Counted from the stretch's first letter, positions 18,835 through 28,020 are shown. The stretch: DNA of 64,000 bases from Sulfurirhabdus autotrophica (GCF_004346685.1 NZ_SMCO01000005.1:107753-171752), one strand, 5' to 3'. The notes: generated by a model from the sequence alone, not told the origin. Numbers and translations are program-made.

Positions 18835-20178
18835 ATGCGTGATAACTCGCTTGCAGACCAGCAGACAGACACCACTTGTGAAGTATTGGTGATTGGTAGC
18901 GGCCCAGCCGGTTCAACCATTGCTGCGCTATTAGCAGAACGGGGGCGTGATGTCGTTTTACTCGAAAAAGCCACGCATCCACGCTTCCATATTGGTGAAT
19001 CACTATTACCTTTGAATTTGCCCCTCTTCGACCAGCTAGGGGTTCGTGAAGAAGTAGAACGTATCGGTATGGTGAAATATGGGGTGGAATTTGTTTCCCC
19101 CTGGCACGGCGATCCAGTCACTTTTGAATTTGCAGACGCGTGGGATAAATCATTTCCCCATGCTTACCAGGTTCCACGTGCTGATTTTGATCACATTCTT
19201 TTCAAGAAAGCCGTTTCAAATGGCGCCAAACCATTTGAGGGGCATAAAGTTACCGGGATTGAGTTTCTGTCGGATGAAGGTGCAAAGGTTACAGCGCTGG
19301 ATGGCGATAAACAGTCCCATACATTCCATACCAGATTTGTCGTAGATGCGTCTGGCCGGGACACTTTTCTTGCCAATCATTTCGGCATCAAAAGTCGCGA
19401 CAAAAAACACAACAGCGCCGCATTGTATGGTCACTTTACCAATGCTACGCGTTTGCCGGGTAAGTCCGAAGGCCATATCAGCCTGTTCTGGTTTGACCAT
19501 GGCTGGTTCTGGTTTATCCCTCTTTCAGATGGCACAACGAGCGTGGGTGCAGTTTGCTGGCCTTACTACATGAAAACGCGTAAAACCGATCCGGCGCAAT
19601 TTCTGATGGAAACAATTGCACTGTGTCCTGCGCTTCAAGAAAGACTCAAAGACGCGCAACTGGCTACACCTGTCACAGCCACAGGCAATTATTCCTACAA
19701 ATCCAGTCGCACTGCTGGCCAGAATTACCTGCTGCTGGGGGATGCCTTTGCCTTCATTGATCCGGTATTTTCCTCTGGTGTATTTCTCGCCATGAACAGT
19801 GCGTTTGTCGGTGCCGATACGGTAGAAACCTGTCTGGATACTCCTCAGAAGACAGCAGGAGCCCTAAAAGCTTTTGATGCCACCATGCGCCGTGGCCCAA
19901 AAGTATTTTCCTGGTTTATTTACCGCATTACTACCCCTACTTTGCGCCATATGTTTTTGCGCCCTCGCAATGTGTTTCACCTGCAGGAAGCCATGTTATC
20001 GCTGCTGGCTGGTGATATCTTCCGAGGTACGCCGCTTGCATTACGATTGCTCGTATTCAAGACTTTTTACTACATGAACAGCCTTTTCAACTTTAAAGAA
20101 AGCTGGATGGCCTGGAAAAAACGCAAACTTTCCATCAGCGCAGCTGGAACAGAGATGACAGTTGATCAGAAATCATGA
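18835..20178 (+). CDS. FAD-dependent halogenase-like oxidoreductase
   Basis: 447 residues of the flavin-dependent halogenase/geranylgeranyl-reductase superfamily. The FAD loop GSGPAGSTIAALLAERG (about 19-35), the HIGESLLP box, the halogenase-type WFWFIP (matches WxWxIP) and GDAFAFIDPVFSSGV are present. Xanthomonadin clusters carry such an enzyme and their pigments are brominated, so halogenation of the aryl head is plausible; oxidation without halogenation cannot be excluded. The ATG at 18835 is used; a TTG nine bases upstream is in frame. Ends in an ATGA overlap with the chorismatase. Confidence 0.82.
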   Translation: MRDNSLADQQTDTTCEVLVIGSGPAGSTIAALLAERGRDVVLLEKATHPRFHIGESLLPLNLPLFDQLGVREEVERIGMVKYGVEFVSPWHGDPVTFEFADAWDKSFPHAYQVPRADFDHILFKKAVSNGAKPFEGHKVTGIEFLSDEGAKVTALDGDKQSHTFHTRFVVDASGRDTFLANHFGIKSRDKKHNSAALYGHFTNATRLPGKSEGHISLFWFDHGWFWFIPLSDGTTSVGAVCWPYYMKTRKTDPAQFLMETIALCPALQERLKDAQLATPVTATGNYSYKSSRTAGQNYLLLGDAFAFIDPVFSSGVFLAMNSAFVGADTVETCLDTPQKTAGALKAFDATMRRGPKVFSWFIYRITTPTLRHMFLRPRNVFHLQEAMLSLLAGDIFRGTPLALRLLVFKTFYYMNSLFNFKESWMAWKKRKLSISAAGTEMTVDQKS

Positions 20179-21200
20179 TGCAAGAAACGTCTTCATCCAT
20201 CGGCTTGCATTACCTGTCGTCGGAACAACTTGTTTCCTTTGTAAAGCAATTCCATAGTCACATTCTGGGCGTTGTTGGATACGGTAGCAAAAATGAAATC
20301 ACACAAAAAATGGGCGTCCCTGCGGTATGGGTCGATATGCCTGTGCTTAATAGTCACAGCATGTATGAAGTGTGGACCAGCAGTGAACCTGTCACCCACA
20401 GCAATGATAATGGTATTGCCAGCACCCAAAATGAAGCGATTCTTTATGGTTCATTTGCAGTGCATCAATTACCCGGCGAAGATCTGGAATCAGCGACTTT
20501 CAGGGCCTATTCCAGCGTATTTGACTTCATAGATCGCCAAGGTTACCCCCATCTTTTGCGCATTTGGCACTATTTCCCCAAAATTAATGCACCAGAGAGT
20601 GGCCTGGAGCGTTACAGAGGATTCAATGTCGGCCGGCACGAAGCATTTACTGCCAAAGGTCGCCTGATAGCCAACATGACTGTCCCGGCAGCCTGTGCTC
20701 TGGGAACGGGCAGCGGCCCTCTGGTTGTCTATTTTATCGCAGGCAAACAGCCGGGCAAGCCACTTGAAAACCCCCGTCAGACGAGCGCCTACCATTATCC
20801 TGAACAGTTCGGGCCGCGCAGCCCAACCTTTTCCCGAGCCATCCTTGTCGGCACAGGTAAAGATCAAACCCTGTTTATTTCTGGAACAGCGAGTATCGTT
20901 GGACATGAAACCCTGCATGATAATGATGTCGTTAATCAAACTCGCGAAACCCTGGTCAATATCCAGACACTATTTGAACAGGCAAAGCAGGCCGGATTTG
21001 ATGCCCTGGATCACGATCATCAACTGTTTTTAAAAGTCTACCTGAAGAATCCAGAAGATCTTCCGTTAGTGCGCGACCAGATTACAAAGGCTGTTGGCGA
21101 CAAGAGTCACATTATTTTTTTCCAGGCTGATGTATGCCGGTCAGACTTACTGATCGAGATTGAAGGCATGGTAACTCACAGCCAGCCAGTCAAGCACTAG
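20175..21200 (+). CDS. Chorismatase (XanB2/FkbO/Hyg5 family)
   Basis: 341 residues, close to XanB2 length. The family, once called pteridine-dependent deoxygenase-like, splits chorismate to hydroxybenzoates or dihydroxycyclohexadiene acids. Expected blocks are present: RIWHYFPKIN with the GLERYRGFNVGRHEAF stretch (about 135-155), TVPAACALGTGSGPLVVYF, and the RID-like C-terminal half with LFISGTASIVGHET and LKVYLKNPEDLP. In xanthomonadin synthesis XanB2 supplies 3- and 4-hydroxybenzoate; here it would provide the aryl starter for the ligase at 38479-39810. Translationally coupled to the halogenase-like gene. Confidence 0.88.
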   Translation: MMQETSSSIGLHYLSSEQLVSFVKQFHSHILGVVGYGSKNEITQKMGVPAVWVDMPVLNSHSMYEVWTSSEPVTHSNDNGIASTQNEAILYGSFAVHQLPGEDLESATFRAYSSVFDFIDRQGYPHLLRIWHYFPKINAPESGLERYRGFNVGRHEAFTAKGRLIANMTVPAACALGTGSGPLVVYFIAGKQPGKPLENPRQTSAYHYPEQFGPRSPTFSRAILVGTGKDQTLFISGTASIVGHETLHDNDVVNQTRETLVNIQTLFEQAKQAGFDALDHDHQLFLKVYLKNPEDLPLVRDQITKAVGDKSHIIFFQADVCRSDLLIEIEGMVTHSQPVKH

Positions 21201-21297
21201 GCCAACAGATGCTCCCACTATCCCAAACCTGCTTAATTCGTAGCACGACTCCCCAAAGGGGGCATATCTGCGAACTTTCGTTTTGGGAAATGTGAAA

Positions 21298-22092
21298 GTG
21301 AACCCCATTTTAAAATGGTTGAGGCTTCCCTACGAATATTTTGTGCTGTATGGGGGATTACTCTTTTTTGGTGTCATGTGCCTGAGCTGGAGCCTGCCAG
21401 CCAGTTTGCTTTATCCGCTGCTACCAAGAAAAATAGGTGCGCCATTAGGCCAATTTGTCATCATGGCCGGATTCCGCAGCTATATTTTTCTGTTAAACGC
21501 CAGTGGCATCGTGAAATGTGACCTTAGCGCGCTGGACGCCTTGCGAAAAGAAGGGTCACTCATCATTGCCCCCAACCACCCTGCCCTCATCGATGTTGTA
21601 CTGGTGGCCTCGCGCTTGCCGCATATCGTATGCGTTATGAAAGCGTGGATCTGGGACAGTCTCATGCTAGGTGGTGGCGCAAGGCTGGCAGGCTATATCC
21701 GAAACGACTCTCCCGGCAACATGATACGCCTGGCCTCAGCAGCCACCCAAAACGGCAATCAACTGCTTATTTTTCCAGAAGGTACGCGGACGCAAGCCCA
21801 CCCCATTAATGATTTCAAAGCCGGCTTCGCTTTGATTGCCAAAAAGGCTGGCGTGCCGGTGCAAACCGTGTTCATTGAAACAAACAGCCCGTTTTTATGC
21901 AAAGACTGGCCGCTATTAAAAAAACCGGAATTCCCGATTTATTATCGGGTTTGCCTGGGCCAGCGTTTTGAGGTCAGCGGTGATGTTAAAACATTTGTTT
22001 CTGAGCTAAAACGTTATTTCATACAACATCTTGAGTCGCCTAACCATTGCCCTGGCGAATCCAGCCCGCTTAATATCACGCTTAACGCATGA
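21298..22092 (+). CDS. PlsC-type 1-acyl-glycerol-phosphate acyltransferase
   Basis: 264 residues with an N-terminal membrane segment (FVLYGGLLFFGVMCLSW). Acyltransferase motifs are NHPALIDVVLV (HxxxxD) and FPEGTRT. It probably links an acyl or aryl-polyene chain to a glycerol or lipid acceptor at the inner membrane. The GTG at 21298 is preferred because GGGAA lies eight bases upstream; in-frame TTG 21283 and GTG 21292 are alternatives. It overlaps the glycosyltransferase by ATGA. Confidence 0.85.
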   Translation: MNPILKWLRLPYEYFVLYGGLLFFGVMCLSWSLPASLLYPLLPRKIGAPLGQFVIMAGFRSYIFLLNASGIVKCDLSALDALRKEGSLIIAPNHPALIDVVLVASRLPHIVCVMKAWIWDSLMLGGGARLAGYIRNDSPGNMIRLASAATQNGNQLLIFPEGTRTQAHPINDFKAGFALIAKKAGVPVQTVFIETNSPFLCKDWPLLKKPEFPIYYRVCLGQRFEVSGDVKTFVSELKRYFIQHLESPNHCPGESSPLNITLNA

Positions 22093-22853
22093 CCATCGCC
22101 TCAACGACCCATCTTGTACTCATCCCCAGTTACAACACGGGAGAAACCGTATTTTCAACGGTAAAAGCAGCAAGACAATTTTGGGAACCGGTTTGGGTCG
22201 TCGTGGATGGCAGTACGGACGGAACGGCTGAAAAACTCAGTAATATGGCAAAGACCGACACTGGCCTTAAAGTATTTCTGTTGCCGCAAAATCAAGGCAA
22301 AGGGGCTGCGGTATTACACGGACTCAATGAAGCCACTCAAGCCGGGTACACACACATCCTCACCATGGATGCAGACGGTCAACACCCTGCTGATAAAATC
22401 CCTGAATTCATGGCAACGTCCCTGGCCAATCCGGAATCCCTCATTCTGGGCCGGCCCGTTTTTGATGCAAGCGCACCTTCCCTGCGGGTGAATGGCCGCA
22501 AAGTTTCCAACTGGTGGGCCAATCTGGAAACACTGTGGCAAGGCATCGGCGATTCTCTCTTCGGGTTTAGAGTGTATCCAGTTGCGCCTTTAAGAAAAGT
22601 CATGAAGGGCCAGCACTGGATGCGCCGATTCGATTTTGACCCGGAAGCCGCCGTTCGCCTCTGCTGGCAAGGTGTCAAACCAGTCAATGTATCTGCACCT
22701 GTCAAATATCTGTTACCGGAAGAAGGCGGCGTATCTCACTTCAATTACCTTCGGGATAATGTATTACTTACCTGGATGCACACACGACTCTTCTTTGGTT
22801 TTTTAATCAGATTACCGCTATTATTGGCTAGAAAACTGCTTAATTTGACATAA
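22089..22853 (+). CDS. Glycosyltransferase family 2
   Basis: 254 residues with a GT-A fold: HLVLIPSYNTGETV start, WVVVDGSTDGT, PQNQGKGAAVLHGL and LTMDADGQHP (DxD-type metal/UDP site around residue 95). A hydrophobic C-terminal stretch suggests membrane attachment. Aryl-polyene clusters commonly encode a GT2, which may glycosylate the head group or its lipid anchor. Last gene of the left operon; overlaps the acyltransferase by four bases. Confidence 0.88.
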   Translation: MTIASTTHLVLIPSYNTGETVFSTVKAARQFWEPVWVVVDGSTDGTAEKLSNMAKTDTGLKVFLLPQNQGKGAAVLHGLNEATQAGYTHILTMDADGQHPADKIPEFMATSLANPESLILGRPVFDASAPSLRVNGRKVSNWWANLETLWQGIGDSLFGFRVYPVAPLRKVMKGQHWMRRFDFDPEAAVRLCWQGVKPVNVSAPVKYLLPEEGGVSHFNYLRDNVLLTWMHTRLFFGFLIRLPLLLARKLLNLT

Positions 22854-23236
22854 TTTGGCAAGGTACTGCAAAGTAACAACCCTTGGTCCCAGCAAACAAA
22901 GTCGTCAAGTAAATGCACCAAGGCCGTCCCCATATCCTGTATGACGCTTACCATGTAACCAATCATAACGTTTAACCCAATCGCGGCATAACTCCTGGGT
23001 TATACTATAGCGCTAAAAATGTAATTTTCTGCATTCCCGCTCATTTTTAACATTGAGTGCCAATCAATTAACATCAGGTTTTAGACTGACGCATATACAT
23101 TTTCTTTTAGAAAAGTTATTTACAGCATCAAATCTGATTTTATTAGCAAATATTAAATGAAATATGTTTTATACATCACTATGATGCTTTATTTTCCGTC
23201 TTTTAGGACGGCTACTTAACGTTGGGTCCATGGGGG
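22854..23236. other. Gap between pigment operon and first cassette-like gene
   Basis: 383 bases, AT-rich. It holds an inverted repeat TAACCCA/TGGGTTA (22973-22979, 22996-23002) and a small hairpin CCGTC/GACGG (23196-23211), then TTAACGTTGGGT at 23216-23227. GTTGGGT fits the integron core GTTRRRY and probably marks the 5' edge of the first cassette. No integrase or clear attI was found. Confidence 0.45.
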
Positions 23237-23806
23237 ATGAATGTGAATATCTTTGATGGATCGCGCCGAATTGCCTACCTCGCTGGAGGACTTGCGACAG
23301 CGGGAACGTTGATTTTCGCTGCTACGTACGATCCGTACATCTCGGTCGACTATTCGATTGCGCGTCCTCGGGGCTCGTTCCAGCGAATGAAAGGGGCGTG
23401 TCCTAGTGAAGCTGCGCGACATTACTTTACGACAACATCGTCTTATGGAAAGCAGGTTTCTATCGACCTGTGCCTCTTCACAATGCCGTTCGGAAAAAAT
23501 AATGACCAATTAGTCCCTTATAAGATCGACGAGAAGAATATGGTTTGGGGCGCTGGGTCATACAGTAGCGAAGTGTCTGCTTATGAAAGGGAATTAGAAT
23601 CGCGTTTTGTCCTTCCAGCAGAAGATAGTAAATGGCTGGAGAAAGAAATCTCTCATCGCTACTGGGACAACTGGAAAGAAAGCCTAAAAAATCTCGGCAT
23701 CGGACTGGCCATTTTTGCCGGTTTCGTTTGGGTCGTAGGCTGGATCACCCGAGGATTCATGGGCATCCCTCAAGGAATGGACAAGAAGCCAAGCAATGAG
23801 ACCTAA
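23237..23806 (+). CDS. Cassette-type hypothetical membrane protein
   Basis: 189 residues, function not recognised. One hydrophobic segment lies near residues 13-30 (AYLAGGLATAGTLIFAAT) and another near 155-178 (LGIGLAIFAGFVWVVGWITRG), with a charged region containing four Cys/Ser-rich turns between, so a two-pass membrane topology is likely. The ATG at 23237 directly follows a run of five G; it lies 10 bases after the GTTGGGT core, the tight spacing usual for integron cassettes. It ends inside an attC-like site. Confidence 0.65.
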   Translation: MNVNIFDGSRRIAYLAGGLATAGTLIFAATYDPYISVDYSIARPRGSFQRMKGACPSEAARHYFTTTSSYGKQVSIDLCLFTMPFGKNNDQLVPYKIDEKNMVWGAGSYSSEVSAYERELESRFVLPAEDSKWLEKEISHRYWDNWKESLKNLGIGLAIFAGFVWVVGWITRGFMGIPQGMDKKPSNET

Positions 23807-23887
23807 CAATCGTTTGCACTCGGACAGAAAAAAGCGCCGCTCCTTCGACGCTCTGCTTTTTGCTGCCGGTGATGCGAAGCGTTAGCT
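23801..23887 (+). repeat. attC-like recombination site of cassette 1
   Basis: An 87-base imperfect palindrome starting with ACCTAAC (RYYYAAC) at 23801 and ending with GTTAGCT (GTTRRRY with one mismatch) at 23881-23887. Inner parts pair as CACTCGGACAGAAAAAAGC with GCTTTTTGCTGCCGGTG, with bulges, which is the imperfect stem that integron integrases recognise. Size and position at the end of a small promoterless gene fit an attC. Confidence 0.75.
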
Positions 23888-23904
23888 TTCAAACCAAAGA
23901 GAAC

Positions 23905-24321
23905 ATGAGCTGCATATTAAGAGTTTCTGGTGAATCTTTAAACGTTGATTCCTTGTTGTCTGAGTTTCAACTTGAAGCAGACCGTAGTTGGAAAAAAGGG
24001 GAGCCACGCACTCTAAAAGGTAAGCTATATACTGATTCTGGCGCAAACTTTGTTGCCAGTGGAGCTGACCTTGATGAGTTTAATCGTCAAGTTAATGAGG
24101 CCACCAAGTACTTGGAAATAAACGCACCAGTTATTTCGGAAATTGTTAAATTTCCCGGCATTCAAGATGCCGTTCTTGATTTTGGTGTTTCACTTAAAGA
24201 AGGGTATGTTACTCAATTTGCTTACTTGCCACCCAAACTCATTCAGCTTGCTGCTAGCGCGGGAATTGGAATTGAAATTTCTCATTACGCATGTGGGAAT
24301 GATGACGGTGAAGATAGCTAA
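23905..24321 (+). CDS. Cassette-type hypothetical protein (DUF4279-like pattern)
   Basis: 138 residues, soluble, no signal peptide. The start (ILRVSGESLNVDSLLSEF), the KKGEPR segment near residue 33, and the C-terminal ISHYACG recall DUF4279-type proteins of unknown function that are frequent in mobile arrays; the assignment is tentative. The ATG at 23905 lies 18 bases after the attC core; in-frame upstream ATGs lie within the attC and were set aside. Lower GC than neighbouring core genes. Confidence 0.6.
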   Translation: MSCILRVSGESLNVDSLLSEFQLEADRSWKKGEPRTLKGKLYTDSGANFVASGADLDEFNRQVNEATKYLEINAPVISEIVKFPGIQDAVLDFGVSLKEGYVTQFAYLPPKLIQLAASAGIGIEISHYACGNDDGEDS

Positions 24322-24348
24322 CACCGGAATTCGAGCTTAACGTTAGAA
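24316..24348 (+). repeat. Short, possibly truncated attC-like junction
   Basis: AGCTAAC (24316-24322) overlaps the stop of cassette 2 and TTAACGTTAG follows at 24338-24346. The first core is the exact reverse complement of GTTAGCT at the cassette start. Only 33 bases separate the ends, shorter than known functional attC sites, so the central part may be deleted. Confidence 0.4.
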
Positions 24349-24365
24349 ATAACAAGGAAATTATC

Positions 24366-24725
24366 ATGATCAGTAAATTATTAAGATGTAGTTTACTCGT
24401 AGCACTTATTTTCACTTTCTTTCAAGCGTTAGCTGAAAACAATAGTTGGCTAATTGGCAATTGGCTGCATACATATGACCCTGATGGCGACACCCAAGAC
24501 AGGCTAACTTTCGCTGAGGATGGAAAGTTCACAACCACTGAGGTTTCGTCAGGGCGTAAAATTGATGGATCTTACTTGGTCAGGACAGATATGGTTAAAA
24601 TAAACCTTACTCGCCAAGAGAAAATATTTATGAAAATAGATCTTACGTATGATGAAAGTAAAAGCAAGCTATATTACAAATCTGGGAAATCAGGTAATAC
24701 TTCATATTATACGAAGATGAAGTAA
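24366..24725 (+). CDS. Cassette-type exported lipocalin-like small protein
   Basis: 119 residues with a Sec signal (residues 1-23, cut after QALA) and a mature beta-rich domain: SWLIGNW start, F.EDGKFTTTE, IDGSYLV and repeated strands to the end. The pattern recalls short lipocalin/DUF-type domains (WxGxW with later TxDGxF) but the family is not certain. A GAAAT-AACAAGGAA leader with ribosome site lies within 20 bases of the cassette core. Notably AT-rich. Confidence 0.6.
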   Translation: MISKLLRCSLLVALIFTFFQALAENNSWLIGNWLHTYDPDGDTQDRLTFAEDGKFTTTEVSSGRKIDGSYLVRTDMVKINLTRQEKIFMKIDLTYDESKSKLYYKSGKSGNTSYYTKMK

Positions 24726-24742
24726 TGAACGGTCGGGGACAT

Positions 24743-24844
24743 AGGTAACACTATTTTCGTTTTATTCTTCAATAGCCATAGTAAGCTTAGAAATACAAAT
24801 CGTCGCTTTGCTTACTTTGCTTTATCAACAAAATAGCGTTCACA
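24743..24844 (+). repeat. attC-like inverted repeat of cassette 3
   Basis: AACACTATTTTCG (24747-24759) pairs with CAAAATAGCGTT (24829-24840), and inside it AGTAAGC pairs with GCTTACT (about 24780-24817). AAC...GTT ends, about 94-base length and nested imperfect arms fit attC architecture, though the outer cores are degenerate. Just before it (24731-24750) GGTCGGGGACATAGGTAACA resembles ends of some IS481-type elements; no transposase is present. Confidence 0.5.
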
Positions 24845-24868
24845 AAGATTTGGAAAAGTAATCGTTAA

Positions 24869-25489
24869 ATGGTCGATTTAAACCTGTCATGGCAACGTGT
24901 CAGAGAAGGCCTTGGTTTGGCCTCTGATGGCTTGCATACGTACGAGAAACTCGTATCTCGATACTCCGAGCCTCACCGAAAATACCATACACTGCAACAT
25001 CTTGCTGAGTGTAAAGCGTGGTTCCAAGTTGTCTCCAAGTTTGCGCAACACCCTGATGAAGTCGAAGCGGCACTGTGGTTCCACGATGCTATCTATGAAC
25101 TCAAGCAACACGACAACGAAGAACGTTGTACCTCCTGGGCCCGGACAGTATTATTGGAAGCGGGTGCAGCAACTTCTTCTGCCTGCCGAGTCGAAAACCT
25201 TATCCTGGCAACAAAACACACTACCCTGCCAGCGTTGCCTGACGAACAACTTCTTGTGGACATTGATCTCTCTATTCTTGGCGCCTCCGAGCCCAGGTTT
25301 GCAGAGTACCAGCGTCAAATCAGGGAGGAATACAGCTTTGTACCAGAAGCCGTTTTCCGGGAAAAACGACGATCCATATTGCGATCGTTCGTTGATCGGA
25401 GGCGCATTTACAGTACGGATTACTTCCATGATGCATTGGAAGAACGTGCTCGAGCCAATCTTCAACGTGCTATTTCTGAAGCTGAGTAA
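24869..25489 (+). CDS. HD-superfamily phosphohydrolase-like protein, probable cassette gene
   Basis: 206 residues. HD-type metal motifs: Y-H-TLQH (about residue 39-44), LWFHDAIYE (HD, about 70), conserved VDIDLSILG and a C-terminal DYFHDALEERARANL. This family of predicted metal-dependent phosphohydrolases occurs often in integron cassettes and near toxin or nucleotide genes; substrate unknown. It follows the third attC-like site by about 30 bases, and a weak ACGC-TGCC/GGCA-GCGT dyad lies right after its stop. Confidence 0.75.
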   Translation: MVDLNLSWQRVREGLGLASDGLHTYEKLVSRYSEPHRKYHTLQHLAECKAWFQVVSKFAQHPDEVEAALWFHDAIYELKQHDNEERCTSWARTVLLEAGAATSSACRVENLILATKHTTLPALPDEQLLVDIDLSILGASEPRFAEYQRQIREEYSFVPEAVFREKRRSILRSFVDRRRIYSTDYFHDALEERARANLQRAISEAE

Positions 25490-25571
25490 CGCCTTGTGCC
25501 TATTGATGAAAAAGTTGGCATGCGTCTTGAAGGGGGATGGCTAGAGAGGATAGTAACGTATTAAAATTTAA

Positions 25572-25607
25572 CCCTCTCCCCAGCCCTCTCCCACAAGGGG
25601 AGAGCGG
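25572..25607. repeat. CCCTCTCCC palindromic repeat downstream of metE
   Basis: CTCTCCC-ACAA-GGGGAGAG hairpin preceded by a second ACCCTCTCCCC copy. Similar dispersed CCCTCTCCC/GGGGAGAGGG units occur in many proteobacterial genomes. On the - strand it is followed by TTAAATTTT and may end metE transcription. A shorter relative (CTCCCA-CAA-TGGGAG) lies at 32536-32552. Confidence 0.55.
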
Positions 25608-25634
25608 GATGTAGCGTTTTTGGATGGGAACTAA

Positions 25635-27938
25635 TCAGCGTAATGCTTTAGCTGCTGCCACCATGTTCGCCAGTGCGGCTTCTGTTTCCGGCCAACCACG
25701 GGTTTTGAGGCCACAATCCGGATTCACCCAAAGATTTTCCGCTGGAATCACTTCGGCAGCTTTTTTCAGCAACCGGACCATTTCTTCTGTGGTTGGAATA
25801 CGCGGGCTATGGATGTCATACACTCCGGGGCCAATTTCATTGGGATAGTTAAAGTCACCAAAACCACGCAATAATTCCATATCAGAACGCGATGTTTCTA
25901 TTGTGATCACATCTGCATCCAGCGAGGCGATAGCCGGCAGTATGTCGTTAAATTCCGAATAACACATGTGGGTGTGAATTTGCGTTTCATCACTCACCCC
26001 GGAGGCTGATATGCGGAATGCGCGCCCTGCCCATGCCAGATAAGCTTTCCAATCTGCACGTCGCAATGGCAACCCCTCTCGTATAGCCGGTTCATCAATC
26101 TGGATAATACCGATATTGGCTTGTTCCAGATCGACCACTTCATCCCGTATGGCAAGGGCAATTTGAAGCGCAGTGCTGCTACGGGGCTGATCATTACGCA
26201 CAAATGACCATTGCAATATGGTAACAGGGCCCGTTAACATGCCTTTCATCGGCTGGCTGGTGAGGCTTTGAGCGAAACTTGTCCATGTTACTGTCATGGC
26301 CTTAGGACGTGATACATCACCAAATATAATGGGTGGTTTCACGCAACGTGAACCATAGCTTTGCACCCATCCGTTTTGGGTGAAGGCAAACCCATCCAAT
26401 TGCTCACCAAAATATTCAACCATGTCATTGCGCTCGGCTTCTCCGTGAACCAGCACATCCAACCCAAGCTGAATTTGCTTGTTAACAGATAATTCGATCT
26501 CTGCCTGCATTGCCTTGGTGTAGCCATCTGCTGTCAGTTCATTGCGCTTATAAGCAGCGCGTGCAGCGCGTATTTCTTTGGTTTGTGGGAATGAGCCGAT
26601 ACTGGTTGTAGGAAACAGGGGCAATTTAAAACGACTGCGTTGTAGTATCTGACGATTTTTGAAATGAGAGCGACGCTGGTCTGCATCTGTCGGTAAACTG
26701 GCTATTCGATCTGTCACATCTGAATTATGCACGCGAGTGCTTTGACGGCGGGAGGTGGCTGCAGTTCTGGATGCACTAAATGCATGTTCTGCACTTGCTA
26801 CACTTTGGTCTATGGCAACTTTAAGCGCACCTAGCTCTTCCAGCTTTTGTACTGCGAATGCCAGCCATGAACGCAGTTCATCGTCCAGCGCGGTTTCAGC
26901 AGATAAATCAACCGGTACATGTTGCAATGAGCAGGACGGCGCCAACCACAACCTTTCACCTAACCTTGCACGCGCAATTTCCACTGCGGCCAATGCCTGA
27001 TCCAGATCTGCACGCCAGATATTGCGCCCATCAATCACTCCCAGGGACAACACTTTATAATGTGCCAGACGATCTATGACGTGATTGATCTGTTGCGAAG
27101 CACGCACTGCATCTATATGCAGCCCGGCTACAGGTAAATTGCAAGTGAGTACCAGATTATCTTCCAGCGCACCAAAATAGGTTGCCAGCAATAATTTTAT
27201 ACCAGCTGCATTGAGCCGATTGTAAACGGGCTCATAAGCTGCTTTCCATTCAACCGGCAAATCCAGACACAGGATAGGCTCATCAATTTGCACCCATTCA
27301 ACACCCATTTTTTTGAGTTTGAATAAAATCTCACCATAGACAGGAATGAGTTGTTCCATCAAATCCAGACGGTCAAAACTTGCCGTTTTTTCTTTTCCCA
27401 GATACAGGAACGTAAGCGGTCCTATTAGGCTTGCTTTCACTTTATGCCCTAATGCTTGTGCCTCGGCCACTTCATCAAACAATCTGCTGGAATTGAGTTT
27501 GAAATGGGTGTCTGCCGTAAATTCCGGGACTAAATAATGATAGTTGGTATCGAACCATTTGGTCATTTCCAATGCCCAGGTGCCTTGATTGTCTGGCGTG
27601 TGTCCACTGCAACATGAAGCTGCTTCGTTCGCCACGCCACGTGCCAGCGTAAAGTATCGGTTAAGCTCCGGCACTTGCTCTGTGAAGTCAAAACGATTGG
27701 GTTCACAGCCAAGCAATTGAATATGATTAAGCATTTGGTCGTAATAGGCAAAATCGCCCACGCTGACATAATCAAGACCTGCATTTTTTTGAATTTGCCA
27801 GTGTTGCACACGCAGCTCTTGCCCTGTTGCTTCAAGTGATTCTGCATTAATTTCGCCGCGCCAATATTGCTCCAGCGCAAACTTGAGTTCTCGATTTTTA
27901 CCAATTCTTGGGAAACCAAGGCTATGTATGGTGGTCAT
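25635..27938 (-). CDS. metE: Cobalamin-independent methionine synthase
   Basis: 767 residues. Transfers a methyl group from 5-methyltetrahydropteroyl-triglutamate to homocysteine, making methionine. The start at 27938 gives the usual [20 protein letters not shown] beginning; an in-frame ATG 45 bases upstream was rejected. Zinc/homocysteine site residues are in THMCYSEF and the late [24 protein letters not shown] starts the C-terminal barrel. Divergent from a LysR regulator, as metE/metR usually are. No cobalamin riboswitch was seen upstream. Confidence 0.98.
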   Translation of the reverse strand: MTTIHSLGFPRIGKNRELKFALEQYWRGEINAESLEATGQELRVQHWQIQKNAGLDYVSVGDFAYYDQMLNHIQLLGCEPNRFDFTEQVPELNRYFTLARGVANEAASCCSGHTPDNQGTWALEMTKWFDTNYHYLVPEFTADTHFKLNSSRLFDEVAEAQALGHKVKASLIGPLTFLYLGKEKTASFDRLDLMEQLIPVYGEILFKLKKMGVEWVQIDEPILCLDLPVEWKAAYEPVYNRLNAAGIKLLLATYFGALEDNLVLTCNLPVAGLHIDAVRASQQINHVIDRLAHYKVLSLGVIDGRNIWRADLDQALAAVEIARARLGERLWLAPSCSLQHVPVDLSAETALDDELRSWLAFAVQKLEELGALKVAIDQSVASAEHAFSASRTAATSRRQSTRVHNSDVTDRIASLPTDADQRRSHFKNRQILQRSRFKLPLFPTTSIGSFPQTKEIRAARAAYKRNELTADGYTKAMQAEIELSVNKQIQLGLDVLVHGEAERNDMVEYFGEQLDGFAFTQNGWVQSYGSRCVKPPIIFGDVSRPKAMTVTWTSFAQSLTSQPMKGMLTGPVTILQWSFVRNDQPRSSTALQIALAIRDEVVDLEQANIGIIQIDEPAIREGLPLRRADWKAYLAWAGRAFRISASGVSDETQIHTHMCYSEFNDILPAIASLDADVITIETSRSDMELLRGFGDFNYPNEIGPGVYDIHSPRIPTTEEMVRLLKKAAEVIPAENLWVNPDCGLKTRGWPETEAALANMVAAAKALR

Positions 27939-28020
27939 GTATTTATGCTCCGTTAATTGATAACGTGCATCTTGCGGCATCATGTATTATGATTCAAACG
28001 AATTGTTTTCTTAATATCCA

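Noticed and set aside
27939..27983. N-terminal extension of metE
   Set aside because: The extra 15 codons precede the universally conserved MTTIH start and overlap regulatory DNA.
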